The notes beneath the pieces are model-generated. The model worked only from the letters and a program-made list of their open reading frames with translations. It did no database searches and was not told the DNA's origin. This document shows positions 8,383-17,158 of a DNA stretch of 64,000 nt, in pieces (positions within the stretch are counted from its first letter, which is position 1; every line of letters starts with the position of its first letter). The DNA is from Chryseobacterium sp. JV274 (lineage in GTDB: Bacteria > Bacteroidota > Bacteroidia > Flavobacteriales > Weeksellaceae), in NCBI RefSeq assembly GCF_903969135.1, contig NZ_LR824569.1, positions 4,237,001 to 4,301,000 on the forward strand, written 5' to 3'. The position numbers and the translations under genes were made by a program.

Positions 8383-8967
8383 TTATTTTATTTCAATTTC
8401 TGGAAGTTTATAATTTCCAACAATTTCAATTAATTTTGAAGTATTGGCTTTTAAATTATTAAAGAAAGAATCCATATTTTCCGGGTATCCTCTTTCACTC
8501 ATTGCAAAAAGAAGAATACCTTTATTTTTACCCCTATTAACAAGTTTATAGCGGTAAATATTTCTTTCTGCAATTAATATCTCCTTGCCATCCTTTGAAT
8601 TTTCACTGATAAGAAAATCTAAAATATACTCTCCATTATTTTCAAAAATCTGATAATTGACAACAGGGTTGTTTTTTTTCATCTCCTGAAGTTCACCTAC
8701 TTTTTGATCAACAATATCTTTAAGATTGAAATCCCCTTTTATAAAGTCGATTAAAATCATGCTACCATATTTATTGATATTTTCATTTGAGCTTAAATAT
8801 TCTTGCTTGTAGTAATTTTCATTGGGATGCGAGCTCCAAACAAGATTATATTCTTTTTGATTCAATTTGATAGGACCCGATATATTTAGATAATCATTTA
8901 CTTTATTTTGAGCATTTACATAAAGCAGAGGTACTATTAAAAGTAAAATCAGAATTCTTAATTTCAT
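8383..8967 (-). CDS. Secreted protein of unknown function
   Basis: A 194-residue protein with a clear signal peptide (MKLRILILLLIVPLLYVNA, cleavage before QNKVND) and a mixed alpha/beta polar body. There are no cysteines in the mature part and no motif I recognise. It is the first gene of the minus-strand group that continues into the lipase-like hydrolase. Probably periplasmic. I cannot assign a family. Confidence 0.65.
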   Translation of the reverse strand: MKLRILILLLIVPLLYVNAQNKVNDYLNISGPIKLNQKEYNLVWSSHPNENYYKQEYLSSNENINKYGSMILIDFIKGDFNLKDIVDQKVGELQEMKKNNPVVNYQIFENNGEYILDFLISENSKDGKEILIAERNIYRYKLVNRGKNKGILLFAMSERGYPENMDSFFNNLKANTSKLIEIVGNYKLPEIEIK

Positions 8968-9089
8968 TTTGTATAATTTCTAAAGTAAATATAACCCATT
9001 TTATATACTTGTGAAAGTAAAATTATATATATAAAGTAATATTCAACCTCATGATTTTCATCCCAACTCAAAATAAATATCCTCTATAA

Positions 9090-9121
9090 TTTGGTCGTCA
9101 TTTTTTTTAAAAGTAATTTTG
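9090..9121 (+). promoter_or_regulatory. purA promoter
   Basis: TTTG at 9090-9093, a 20-base spacer and TAATTTTG at 9114-9121 match the Bacteroidetes primary sigma consensus fully. Transcription would begin about 20 bases before the ATG of purA. Confidence 0.7.
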
Positions 9122-9147
9122 CACGAATCTAAAAACAAAAGTAAAAT

Positions 9148-10434
9148 ATGTCAACTTATGTAGTTGTAGGTCTTCAGTACGGAGATGAAGGCAAAGGAAA
9201 AATCACGGATGTTTTATCAGCAAAATCGGACTATGTAGTACGTTTCCAGGGTGGAGATAACGCAGGTCACACGGTTTATGTGGGTGAAGAAAAATTCGTT
9301 TTGCACCTTCTTCCTTCAGGAGTTCTTCAATGCAAAGGGAAATGTATCATTGCGAACGGAGTAGTGGTAAACCCTAAGTCTTTTATTAGAGAAGTTGGTC
9401 AGATCGAGAGCAAAGGCTTGAGAACAGATCACATCTTTATCAGCAGAAGAGCGCATGTGATCATGCCTTACCACATCCTTTTGGATACTTACCGTGAAGA
9501 GGAACACGGAGGAACTCAGATTGGAACTACCAAAAAAGGAATCGGACCTTGTTATGAAGATAAAATTGCAAGAATCGGGATCAGAATGGTAGATCTTTTA
9601 AATCCAGAAATTTTAAGAGATAAAATTGAGAAAAACTTAAAAGTTAAGAATTCTCTTTTTGAAAAATATTACGGAAAACCAACATTAGACGTTGAAGAAA
9701 TCTACAACGAATATTTAGCAATCGGAAAACAGCTTCAGGACAGAATCGTTGATACTGAATTAGAGCTGAACGAAGCGATCAGAGACGGTAAAAACGTATT
9801 ATTCGAAGGAGCACAGGCGTTGATGTTGGATATCGACTTCGGTACTTATCCATATGTAACTTCATCTTCTCCGTCTACAGGAGGAGTTTGTACAGGAGCT
9901 GGTGTTCCGCCAACTTCGCTTCAGAACTTAATCGGTGTGGCAAAAGCATACTGTACAAGAGTTGGAAACGGTCCTTTCCCTTCTGAATTAGATAACGAAC
10001 TGGGTGAGAAAATCAGACAGATCGGTGGTGAATTCGGAGCTACTACAGGTAGACCGAGAAGAACAGGTTGGTTAGACCTTGTTTCTTTAAAGCACGCTTG
10101 TATGATCAACGGAATCAACAATCTTGTGATCACTAAGCTTGACGTTCTTACAGGAATTGAAAACCTGAAAGTAGTAACACATTATAAAACTGAAGACGGG
10201 AAAATTATTGATTATTTCACTTCTTCAACAGAAAAGCTATACAATTACGAGCCAATCTATCAGGATTTACCAGGTTGGAGCGAAGATATTACAAAAGCAA
10301 GAAGCTATGATGAACTTCCTGACACTGCTCAGAAATACATCGAGTTTATTGAGAAATACTTAGGAATCAATGTATACTTAGTTTCTGTAGGTCCTGAAAG
10401 AAGTCAGAACATCATCAGAAAAGAATTATTCTAA
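9148..10434 (+). CDS. purA: Adenylosuccinate synthetase
   Basis: Condenses IMP and aspartate with GTP to adenylosuccinate, the first committed step to AMP. The 428-residue length is typical. Visible motifs are GLQYGDEGKGK (residues 8-18, P-loop-like with catalytic Asp), the GDNAGHTV segment carrying the catalytic histidine, GTTKKGIGPCYEDK, FEGAQALMLDIDFGTYPYVTSS (in part) and TTGRPRRTGWLDL. It stands alone with its own promoter and terminator. Its codon use is noticeably richer in G and C than its neighbours, as expected for a highly expressed gene. Confidence 0.98.
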   Translation: MSTYVVVGLQYGDEGKGKITDVLSAKSDYVVRFQGGDNAGHTVYVGEEKFVLHLLPSGVLQCKGKCIIANGVVVNPKSFIREVGQIESKGLRTDHIFISRRAHVIMPYHILLDTYREEEHGGTQIGTTKKGIGPCYEDKIARIGIRMVDLLNPEILRDKIEKNLKVKNSLFEKYYGKPTLDVEEIYNEYLAIGKQLQDRIVDTELELNEAIRDGKNVLFEGAQALMLDIDFGTYPYVTSSSPSTGGVCTGAGVPPTSLQNLIGVAKAYCTRVGNGPFPSELDNELGEKIRQIGGEFGATTGRPRRTGWLDLVSLKHACMINGINNLVITKLDVLTGIENLKVVTHYKTEDGKIIDYFTSSTEKLYNYEPIYQDLPGWSEDITKARSYDELPDTAQKYIEFIEKYLGINVYLVSVGPERSQNIIRKELF

Positions 10435-10457
10435 TTTCTTAGACTATAAAATAACAG

Positions 10458-10489
10458 AGAGACTATCATTGGATGGTCTCTTTTTTTTG
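10458..10489 (+). terminator. purA terminator
   Basis: A stem AGAGACTATC (10458-10467) with GGATGGTCTCT (10471-10481) and a three-base loop, followed by eight T. It ends 55 bases after the purA stop. Confidence 0.8.
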
Positions 10490-10531
10490 TTTAAAAATTA
10501 ATGAATTTCGTTTTTTACCTGAATTAGTCAC

Positions 10532-10562
10532 CCCATGTCAAGGTTCTAAACCTTGACATGGG
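10532..10562. repeat. Perfect 14-bp extragenic palindrome
   Basis: CCCATGTCAAGGTT (10532-10545) and its exact inverted copy (10549-10562) surround the loop CTA. There is no T-tract and it lies 43 bases beyond the purA terminator, so it is not needed for termination. It looks like a REP-type repeat unit or the residue of a small mobile palindrome. Confidence 0.6.
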
Positions 10563-10641
10563 TGCAGCTTAAAAGAGAATATTTGATTTTAAGATCTTCA
10601 TTTATTGAAATCCTCTTATATTTAATATTAATTTTAATCTA

Positions 10642-10929
10642 ATGGAAGAAAATAAAATACCCCAGCGTTTTCTGGATAATATTGTGATCAGTTTATATCT
10701 TACCATTACATATGCTGTTTTGATTATTGTTTACTTAGGCTTACCATTCAGTATAAGTTCAGATTTCTTACTGATTCTGTTTATTGTCTGCAGTTTGATT
10801 TTTAGCATAGGAGCAATCTATTTTGCTGCTAAAAGTTATTCAAAAACAAAGATCAGTTCTGTTATTCTCATTATTATTAATGCTTTGGGATTATTAATAC
10901 CGCTAACTCTTCTTATCCTGCTTATATAA
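10642..10929 (+). CDS. Small three-helix membrane protein of unknown function
   Basis: A 95-residue hydrophobic protein. After a polar start (MEENKIPQRFLDN) it has three predicted membrane helices (about residues 12-34, 38-60 and 70-94) separated by very short turns, one with the sequence KSYSKTKIS. It has no recognisable family motif. It is monocistronic between purA and the TonB-like gene. Confidence 0.6.
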   Translation: MEENKIPQRFLDNIVISLYLTITYAVLIIVYLGLPFSISSDFLLILFIVCSLIFSIGAIYFAAKSYSKTKISSVILIIINALGLLIPLTLLILLI

Positions 10930-11117
10930 TCTTTTCTACTACGCTAAGGCTATGGTATTTGTGGCTTGTTGTTCTTATTTACTTTTATGAGAAATAGAGC
11001 TGTTTTTCTGTGCAACTTTCTATTTAAAAATGTTAAAATTCAAACATTATCATAAAATTTTCTAATATTATGTTGTTTTGCTAAAATTTTGGCAGATGTT
11101 TTGATATTACAACATTG

Positions 11118-11129
11118 CTTATCGATAAG
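11118..11129. repeat. 12-bp perfect palindrome upstream of the TonB-like gene
   Basis: CTTATCGATAAG lies 52 bases before the ATG of the transducer gene. It could be an operator for a dimeric regulator. A palindrome this short can also arise by chance. Confidence 0.3.
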
Positions 11130-11180
11130 AGCTAACCAAACTAATAATCAAAATTTTTAACAGTTTAAAAAGTAGTAGTG

Positions 11181-12026
11181 ATGAAACAACATAATCAAAA
11201 CCAGGAATTTCGTTTTAACGAAGTTCTCTTTGAGCACCGCAATAAAGAATATGGTGCCTATGCATTAAGAAACGAATCAGATCGAATATTAACCAAAGCG
11301 CTTTTTATCGGAGCAAGTTTAATGGCCGCAGTATCTATTACTCCGTTTGTGATTTCTGCAATGAAATCAGATGTAATGATAGATAGAATTAAGGATAATG
11401 GTGAAAGAAGAATAATTAAAATTGTTGAACCACCTGAAAAAGATCCTCCTGTCCAGATTGTAAAAACTGTTGCACCTCCAAACACGAAAACGTTTGACAG
11501 TACAGTGCCTACACCATCAAGTGAAGCTAAAGATGATGTAAAAAAAGATCCTGTACCGGATGACGCTGTTGCGGGCTTTGTAAACAACTTTAAAGGAGAT
11601 CCTGTAGCACCTAATACACCGAATGTTCCAGTATCAGTAGGAACAGGCCCTGTAATTAATACTCTGCCACCGGTAATTTCTGATCCGGTGGATAAAAATA
11701 AAATTGCAGAATCTGGAGAACTTGGTGTAGAAGCGAATTTCACAGGAGGAATAGACTCCTTCAGAAATAAAGTAATGAACAACTTCGATGGTTCAGGATT
11801 TGAATCAGAAGATGTAGTAAAAACGACAGTTACCTTTATTGTAGAAATGGACGGAACCATCTCAGGGGTAAAAGCTAATGGAACCAACGCCGACTTTAAC
11901 AGTGAAGCTATGAGAACAATCAAAAATATCTCAAGCAAAGGAAAATGGATTCCAGCCAAAAACAAAAAAGGAGAATTCGTAAGAAGTTATTTCAAATTTC
12001 CTATCTCAATGAAGTTTGATAATTAA
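11181..12026 (+). CDS. TonB-family energy transducer
   Basis: An inner-membrane protein that spans the periplasm to energise outer-membrane receptors. The short cytoplasmic head contains FRFNEVLFEHRNKEYGAYAL, typical of Bacteroidetes TonB proteins. One membrane helix follows at about residues 40-60, then a proline-rich periplasmic linker (PPEKDPPVQIV onward, rich in P, V, T and D). The C-terminal TonB domain (about 205-280) includes VTFIVEMDGTISGVKA and the C-terminal strand FKFPISMKF. The frame can begin at a GTG three bases earlier; the ATG at 11181 is preferred. It is followed by a strong hairpin and then parA. Confidence 0.88.
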   Translation: MKQHNQNQEFRFNEVLFEHRNKEYGAYALRNESDRILTKALFIGASLMAAVSITPFVISAMKSDVMIDRIKDNGERRIIKIVEPPEKDPPVQIVKTVAPPNTKTFDSTVPTPSSEAKDDVKKDPVPDDAVAGFVNNFKGDPVAPNTPNVPVSVGTGPVINTLPPVISDPVDKNKIAESGELGVEANFTGGIDSFRNKVMNNFDGSGFESEDVVKTTVTFIVEMDGTISGVKANGTNADFNSEAMRTIKNISSKGKWIPAKNKKGEFVRSYFKFPISMKFDN

Positions 12027-12050
12027 TAAGGAAAAACACATTTCAAATAG

Positions 12051-12088
12051 TTATCCACAAAGATTTTTTTTTGTGGATAATTTTTTTT
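12051..12088 (+). terminator. Terminator hairpin built from two DnaA-box sequences
   Basis: TTATCCACAA (12051-12060) and its exact inverse TTGTGGATAA (12071-12080) form a 10-bp stem, followed by eight or more T. As a terminator it would end the TonB-like gene. Each arm contains a perfect match to the DnaA-box consensus TTATCCACA in opposite orientation, next to an A/T-rich stretch and 100 bases before parA, so an origin-related role is worth testing. Confidence 0.65.
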
Positions 12089-12164
12089 ATTGCTAAATTG
12101 CTTATTAACAATATTTTAACTCAATTTTGATTTTCCCCACTCACTGAGAGCAAAGAAAAAAGTG

Positions 12165-12172
12165 TATTTTTG
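12165..12172 (+). promoter_or_regulatory. -7 promoter element of parA
   Basis: TATTTTTG fits TAnnTTTG and lies 18 bases before the chosen parA ATG. It overlaps an alternative upstream TTG codon (12170), which argues against starting translation there. No good -33 motif is visible. Confidence 0.45.
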
Positions 12173-12190
12173 AAACTTAAAGTTCTAATA

Positions 12191-12964
12191 ATGGCAAAAA
12201 TCATAGGTATTGCTAATCAAAAAGGAGGCGTTGGTAAAACTACCACCGCTGTCAACTTGGCGGCAGCATTAGGAGTATTGGAAAAAAGAATATTAATCAT
12301 TGATGCTGATCCTCAGGCGAATGCTACATCCGGTCTGGGTGTTGAAGATGTTCAGTATTCTACTTATAATCTTTTGGAGCATAGTGCAGAAACAAGAGTT
12401 TGCATCAAAAGAACTGCGACTCCGAACCTGGATATTATTCCGTCGCATATCGATTTGGTAGCTGCGGAAATTGAATTGGTAGACAAGGAGGATCGTGAGT
12501 ATATGCTGAGAAAAGCACTGGCCAGTGTAAGAGACGATTATGACTATATCATCATCGACTGTGCACCGAGTTTAGGTCTTATTACAGTAAACGCTCTTAC
12601 TGCAGCAGATTCTGTAATTATTCCGATCCAGTGTGAGTATTTTGCATTAGAAGGACTGGGGAAACTTTTGAATACCGTTAAAAACGTTCAGAAGATCCAT
12701 AATAAAGATCTTGGGATAGAAGGTCTTCTTCTTACGATGTATGACAGCCGATTGAGATTATCCAATCAGGTAGTGGAAGAAGTAAATCTGCACTTCCCGG
12801 AAATGGTTTTTGAAACCATTATCAGCAGAAACGTAAGATTGAGTGAAGCACCAAGTTTTGGAGAAAGTATCCTGAATTATGATGCAGAAAGTAAAGGAGC
12901 TGTTCAGTATATTCAATTAGCTGAAGAAGTTCTTTTAAGGAACGAAAACTTAATAAAGAATTAA
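12191..12964 (+). CDS. parA: Chromosome-partitioning ATPase ParA/Soj
   Basis: A Walker-type ATPase that binds DNA and moves ParB-parS complexes to segregate replicated origins. The 257-residue protein starts MAKIIGIANQKGGVGKTTTAVN, with the deviant Walker A KGGVGKTT at residues 11-18. Walker A' is LIIDADPQANATSG and Walker B is YDYIIIDCAPSLG. It has no N-terminal helix-turn-helix extension, so it is the chromosomal Soj type. The frame could start at TTG 12170, but a promoter element overlaps that codon. parB follows after 69 bases. Confidence 0.96.
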   Translation: MAKIIGIANQKGGVGKTTTAVNLAAALGVLEKRILIIDADPQANATSGLGVEDVQYSTYNLLEHSAETRVCIKRTATPNLDIIPSHIDLVAAEIELVDKEDREYMLRKALASVRDDYDYIIIDCAPSLGLITVNALTAADSVIIPIQCEYFALEGLGKLLNTVKNVQKIHNKDLGIEGLLLTMYDSRLRLSNQVVEEVNLHFPEMVFETIISRNVRLSEAPSFGESILNYDAESKGAVQYIQLAEEVLLRNENLIKN

Positions 12965-13033
12965 ATTAATAATAAATGGCCAATAAGTGTATGCTGGTCA
13001 TCACTTGTTAAACATCATTTATCAATTATATCT

Positions 13034-13924
13034 ATGAAGGACAAAAAAAGAGCTATGGGACGCGGTTTGGGCGCTATTTTAAGTGCAGAATCTAAAGCAA
13101 CTGTCAATTCAGCTACTGATGAAGGAGCAGATAAGTTTGTGGGAAATATTGTAGAAGTTTCGCTTGAAGATATCTATCCGAACCCGACGCAGCCGAGAAC
13201 TTATTTTGATGAAAAAGCATTAAACGAGCTTGCACAGTCAATTGAAAACCTAGGTGTAATCCAGCCGATTACCCTGAGAAAAGATGGTGAAAAGTTTGAA
13301 ATCATTTCCGGGGAAAGACGTTACAGAGCAACTAAAATTGCAGGGTTAACGACTATTCCTGCCTATATCCGTTTAGTAAATGATCAGGAACTTCTTGAGA
13401 TGGCTCTTGTTGAAAATATCCAGAGAGAAGATCTTGATGCCATCGAAATTGCATTGACTTATCATAGGCTTTTAGAGGAAATAGGACTTACACAGGAAAA
13501 TCTGAGCCAGAGAATAGGAAAGGACAGAAGTACCATTACCAATTCTATCAGGCTGTTAAGACTAAATCCGGATATTCAGAATGCTATCAGAAGCGGTGAA
13601 ATTTCTGCAGGACACGGCAGAGCAATCATCAGTCTTGAAAGTGAAGAAGATCAGCAGGTTTTGTTCGAGCTTATTATCAAAGAAAAATTAAACGTTCGTC
13701 AGGCAGAGCAGGCTGCTGCTGCATTGAAAAATCCAAAATCTCCCGCTGCAAAAAAAGCAAAAGTGGAGCTTTCCAATAACTATAAAAAAGCCCAGAAGAC
13801 AATCGCTGATATCTTGGATGTAAAAGTGGAAATCAAATCTTCTGGAAATGGTAAAAAAGGTAAAATTGTCCTGGACTTCAAAAATGAAGAAGAGCTGGAA
13901 TATATTTTATCCCATATTAAATAA
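13034..13924 (+). CDS. parB: Chromosome-partitioning protein ParB/Spo0J
   Basis: Binds parS sites and, as a CTP-dependent clamp, spreads around the origin. The 296-residue protein has the ParB N-terminal domain with PNPTQPR (about 53-59), the CTPase box GERRYRAT and ENIQRED. A helix-turn-helix follows (SQRIGKDRSTITNSIRLLRL), then a lysine-rich linker and a C-terminal dimerisation region ending EEELEYILSHIK. The stop codon overlaps the next ATG by one base (TAATG). I looked for a parS palindrome of the TGTTNCACGTGNAACA type in the window and saw none. Confidence 0.96.
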   Translation: MKDKKRAMGRGLGAILSAESKATVNSATDEGADKFVGNIVEVSLEDIYPNPTQPRTYFDEKALNELAQSIENLGVIQPITLRKDGEKFEIISGERRYRATKIAGLTTIPAYIRLVNDQELLEMALVENIQREDLDAIEIALTYHRLLEEIGLTQENLSQRIGKDRSTITNSIRLLRLNPDIQNAIRSGEISAGHGRAIISLESEEDQQVLFELIIKEKLNVRQAEQAAAALKNPKSPAAKKAKVELSNNYKKAQKTIADILDVKVEIKSSGNGKKGKIVLDFKNEEELEYILSHIK

Positions 13925-14562
13925 TGAAGAAAATATTTTTCACATTTTTCTTGTGTATCGCTGCATTGGCCTATTCACAAGTAAAACCTATTGATACCGT
14001 TCGGATGCAGACTCCTCCGAAAGAGGAACCCCGTGTGGTAAAACCAGGTAAAACAGAAGCAAAGATCATTGAAGATCTGGAAAAAGCCAATGGTCCCACA
14101 GTAAAAACTATAAAATTGAATCCCACCAGAGCAGGATTATATTCTGCTGTTTTACCGGGATTGGGACAGTTTTATAACAAAAAATACTGGAAAATTCCCA
14201 TTGTTTGGGGAGCAGTAGGAGCCGGAGTGGGGATTGCTGTATGGAATGACAACCAGTATAAAAAATATCGTGAATACTACATCGCGAAACTTAATGGAAC
14301 ACCCAATGAGTTTGTGGACAGCCACCCGTTTTTAGATAAAAGAGCATTGGGGAACGCCCAGGACAGAGCGAAGAGACAAAGAGATTATGCTATTGCAATT
14401 ACAGGACTTATTTATATTCTGAATATTGTAGATGCCGTAGTAGATGCTCACCTTTACGAAAGCCGTCATGACCCGGATTTGGTTTTTAAACCATCTGTTA
14501 TTCAGGATCAGTATGGGTACAGTGCTCCCAAAACAGGGTTCAGTTTAAGTTATAGATTTTAG
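13924..14562 (+). CDS. DUF5683 domain protein
   Basis: A 212-residue exported protein with a signal peptide (MKKIFFTFFLCIAALAYSQ). It then has a hydrophobic segment with the sequence AGLYSAVLPGLGQFYNKKYWKIP, given here as the start of the DUF5683 fold, plus a second hydrophobic helix (YAIAITGLIYILNIVDAVVDA). It ends in a barrel-like strand (GFSLSYRF). The gene overlaps parB by one base and precedes dapB, an order I recall as common in flavobacteria. Function unknown; envelope location is likely. Confidence 0.8.
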   Translation: MKKIFFTFFLCIAALAYSQVKPIDTVRMQTPPKEEPRVVKPGKTEAKIIEDLEKANGPTVKTIKLNPTRAGLYSAVLPGLGQFYNKKYWKIPIVWGAVGAGVGIAVWNDNQYKKYREYYIAKLNGTPNEFVDSHPFLDKRALGNAQDRAKRQRDYAIAITGLIYILNIVDAVVDAHLYESRHDPDLVFKPSVIQDQYGYSAPKTGFSLSYRF

Positions 14563-14623
14563 AAGACAACATATCTGCTAAAGACTTCGGTTGAAAGCAG
14601 TATTTAAAAATAAAAAAGATTAT

Positions 14624-15325
14624 ATGAAAATAGCATTAGTTGGTTATGGTAAAATGGGTAAGATCATTGATGAGATCGCACAGAAACGAGGTCATGAAGT
14701 AGTTGCCCGTCTTAAGGAAACCCCCACTGCTGAGAATCTTAATAATCCGGATGTTGTGATTGAATTCTCATTGCCGGAAGTGGCATTTGAAAACATCAAA
14801 GCTTGTCTTGAAAATAAAATTCCGGTGATCTGTGGAACTACAGGCTGGCTGGATCAAAAAGAAGAAATAGAAAAACTGGCTGTAGAAAACGACTCTGCAT
14901 TCCTATATGGTTCCAACTTTAGTTTAGGAGTCAATTTATTTTTTGCTTTAAACGAAAAGCTTGCAGATCTGATGAAAAATGTAGATGAATACTCTTGCCA
15001 GTTGGAAGAGATTCACCATATCCATAAAAAAGATGCTCCAAGTGGAACTGCTATTTCTATTGCAGAAGGAATCATCCAAAACAATCCTAAATTTGATGCC
15101 TGGAAGCTGGAAGAAACAGAAGGTAAACAATTAGGGATTTTTGCAGTACGTGAAGATGAAGTTCCGGGAACTCACAGCGTGTATTACAGAAGTGAAGTAG
15201 ACGAAATCGAGATCAAGCACACTGCTTTCAACAGAAACGGTTTTGCGCTGGGAGCTGTAGTAGCTGCCGAATGGATCAAAGATAAAAAAGGAAACTTCGC
15301 AATGAAAGACGTTTTGGGACTTTAA
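14624..15325 (+). CDS. dapB: 4-hydroxy-tetrahydrodipicolinate reductase
   Basis: Reduces the dihydrodipicolinate precursor with NAD(P)H in the lysine and peptidoglycan diaminopimelate pathway. The 233-residue protein has the Rossmann motif GYGKMGK near the N-terminus and the later motifs CGTTGW and SNFSLGVN. It also has the catalytic and substrate-binding signature EEIHHIHKKDAPSGTA. The frame could begin at TTG 14591, but the ATG at 14624 places the Rossmann strand at the usual position. It is about 20-30 residues shorter than E. coli DapB, which is normal for Bacteroidetes. Confidence 0.95.
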   Translation: MKIALVGYGKMGKIIDEIAQKRGHEVVARLKETPTAENLNNPDVVIEFSLPEVAFENIKACLENKIPVICGTTGWLDQKEEIEKLAVENDSAFLYGSNFSLGVNLFFALNEKLADLMKNVDEYSCQLEEIHHIHKKDAPSGTAISIAEGIIQNNPKFDAWKLEETEGKQLGIFAVREDEVPGTHSVYYRSEVDEIEIKHTAFNRNGFALGAVVAAEWIKDKKGNFAMKDVLGL

Positions 15326-15363
15326 TTTGTAACAAATTCTGTAAATTGCAGACAAATAAACAG

Positions 15364-15429
15364 AAAATGATGAATAGTGAATTGTAAACAGCGGACTGCT
15401 TTTATCATTTATTACTCATCATTTTTATT
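15364..15429 (+). terminator. Long imperfect hairpin between dapB and lepB
   Basis: AAAATGATGA (15364-15373) and TCATCATTTT (15416-15425) pair exactly, and the pairing continues inward with mismatches. The downstream arm runs into a T-rich stretch. It may partly terminate the upstream transcript before lepB. Confidence 0.45.
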
Positions 15430-15452
15430 ATAAGAATAGGCACAAAAAATTT

Positions 15453-17099
15453 ATGAATTATTTTTTAACTTATACAGTATATGTCCTCATACTATCCGTA
15501 TTGATGGGCGTTTCATCTTGGAAACTGTTCAAGAAAATGGGCTATAGCCCTTTATTTGCTTTTATCCCTTTCTACAACTATTTCATCATTCTGAAAGAAA
15601 CAAAACATCCGAAATGGTGGGCGATTCTGTCTTATCTTCCGATTGTAGGGCCAATCATGATGTCTGTTTTCCACCTTTATCTGGTGAAAAAGTTCGGGAA
15701 AACCCTTTTCAAAGATCAGATTCTTACCGTGATCCTGCCGTTTATTTATATGGCGGTGATCAACTATTCTAAAGATGTAGAGTTAGAAGATGAAAATGCA
15801 AACGATCTGTTTCTTACAGACGAAGAAAAGAATGATAAAAAGAAAGATACATTCGTAGGTTCTATTACCTTCGCGGTAGTTTTTGCAACCATTATCCACG
15901 TTTTTGTAACACAGCCTTTCGGGATTCCTACAGGATCTATGGAAAGAACATTATTGGTGGGTGACTTCCTTTTTGTAAACAAATGGAGCTATGGTTACAG
16001 ACTTCCGATGCGTCCGGTAGCAATACCTTTCCTTCAGGGGACCATTATGGATACAGGACAGAAAGGTAACCCGAAGGATGATCCAAAATCTTACGTAGAC
16101 GGAATAAAGCTTCCTTACACAAGAATTTTACAATTCAACAAGCCGCAGAAAAATGATGTGGTGGTTTTCAACTATCCTCAGGATTCTGTACATACAGCGA
16201 TCGACAGAAAAGATCCTTACGTAAAACGTTGTGTTGCTACAGCAGGTGATACTTTTGAAATGAGAGCCGGAAGACTTTTCGTTAACGGAAAGCCGGAAGT
16301 TGTTTTAGGAGATCAGGAAGTACAGCACAGATATATTGTAACAACCGATGCTCAATTAGATATCCCAACCTTATATAAAGCTTATGGATTTTTACCGGTT
16401 CAGGAGTTTCAACAGGATAACGGAGGATTTATTTATGGTTTTCAGGGGTTAACGGATAAGACGGCTAAAGAAATTAAAGAACTTCCTCATGTTCTTGATA
16501 TGAAGGAAGAAGTTTCAGCAAAAGGTGAAGCTGCAGTATATTACAGAGATGAAGCCAAAACAAAGATTGATACTACTCAGTCTATTTTCCCGATCAACAA
16601 ACCTTGGAATCAGGATTGGTACGGCCCGCTTAGAATTCCTAAAAAAGGAGATGTGGTAGCTATCAACCAGGAAACACTTCCAACCTATCAGTGGATCATT
16701 TCTGAATATGAGCACAACAGTTTAGAGAAAAAGAACGGGAAAATCTTTATCAACGGAAGAGAAGCAACCCAGTATACTATTCAGCAGGATTATTATATGA
16801 TGGTAGGGGACAATAGAGATGCTTCTTTAGATGCAAGATTCTTTGGTTTTGTTCCTGAAGAAAATATTGTAGGAAAGCCAATGTTTACATGGATGAGTCT
16901 TCAGGGTGCATTTGCAGACAGCAGTTCTACTTATCAGGCGCCATTCAAAATCCGTTGGGAAAGAATGTTCAAAGCAACCAATACAGGAGAAGCCAATAAA
17001 ACCTCTTACTGGTGGATTGCAGCGATGATCCTGATCTTGTTCTTCGGATGGGAATATTTCGTAAAATTATTCAGAAAGAAAAAAACTGAAGACGACTAA
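15453..17099 (+). CDS. lepB: Signal peptidase I
   Basis: Removes signal peptides from exported proteins at the inner-membrane surface. The 548-residue protein is long because Bacteroidetes LepB carries an insertion. It has hydrophobic segments near the N-terminus (about 5-20, 60-75) and one before the catalytic domain (about 130-152). Box B IPTGSMERTLL contains the nucleophile Ser162, box D YVKRCVATAGD contains the general base Lys258, and box E is VGDNRDASLDARFFGFV. A final helix (WWIAAMILILFFGWEYF) precedes a basic tail. It is the last gene of the par-dap-lep block, with a good terminator 24 bases on. Confidence 0.95.
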   Translation: MNYFLTYTVYVLILSVLMGVSSWKLFKKMGYSPLFAFIPFYNYFIILKETKHPKWWAILSYLPIVGPIMMSVFHLYLVKKFGKTLFKDQILTVILPFIYMAVINYSKDVELEDENANDLFLTDEEKNDKKKDTFVGSITFAVVFATIIHVFVTQPFGIPTGSMERTLLVGDFLFVNKWSYGYRLPMRPVAIPFLQGTIMDTGQKGNPKDDPKSYVDGIKLPYTRILQFNKPQKNDVVVFNYPQDSVHTAIDRKDPYVKRCVATAGDTFEMRAGRLFVNGKPEVVLGDQEVQHRYIVTTDAQLDIPTLYKAYGFLPVQEFQQDNGGFIYGFQGLTDKTAKEIKELPHVLDMKEEVSAKGEAAVYYRDEAKTKIDTTQSIFPINKPWNQDWYGPLRIPKKGDVVAINQETLPTYQWIISEYEHNSLEKKNGKIFINGREATQYTIQQDYYMMVGDNRDASLDARFFGFVPEENIVGKPMFTWMSLQGAFADSSSTYQAPFKIRWERMFKATNTGEANKTSYWWIAAMILILFFGWEYFVKLFRKKKTEDD

Positions 17100-17122
17100 T
17101 AGAAAAATTAAACTTAAAATAG

Positions 17123-17154
17123 AATGAAGTATTTGAAAAAATACTTCATTTTTG
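17123..17154 (+). terminator. lepB terminator abutting wbqC
   Basis: A perfect 12-bp stem (AATGAAGTATTT 17123-17134, loop GAAA, arm 17139-17150) is followed by T5. It ends only five bases before the ATG of the WbqC gene, so that gene has almost no room for its own leader. Confidence 0.75.
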
Positions 17155-17158
17155 TATT

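Noticed and set aside
11258..11965. 235-residue minus-strand frame opposite the TonB-like gene
   Set aside because: It mirrors the proline-rich TonB frame, has no start context or domain, and the plus-strand gene is well supported.
12170..12190. Seven-codon N-terminal extension of parA from TTG
   Set aside because: The TTG overlaps the -7 promoter motif TATTTTTG, and MAKIIGIANQKGG is the family-typical start.
12965..13033. parS site near parAB
   Set aside because: Looked for a TGTTNCACGTGNAACA-type palindrome here and in the whole window; none seen. CCACGTGA near 45312 is not palindromic beyond the core.
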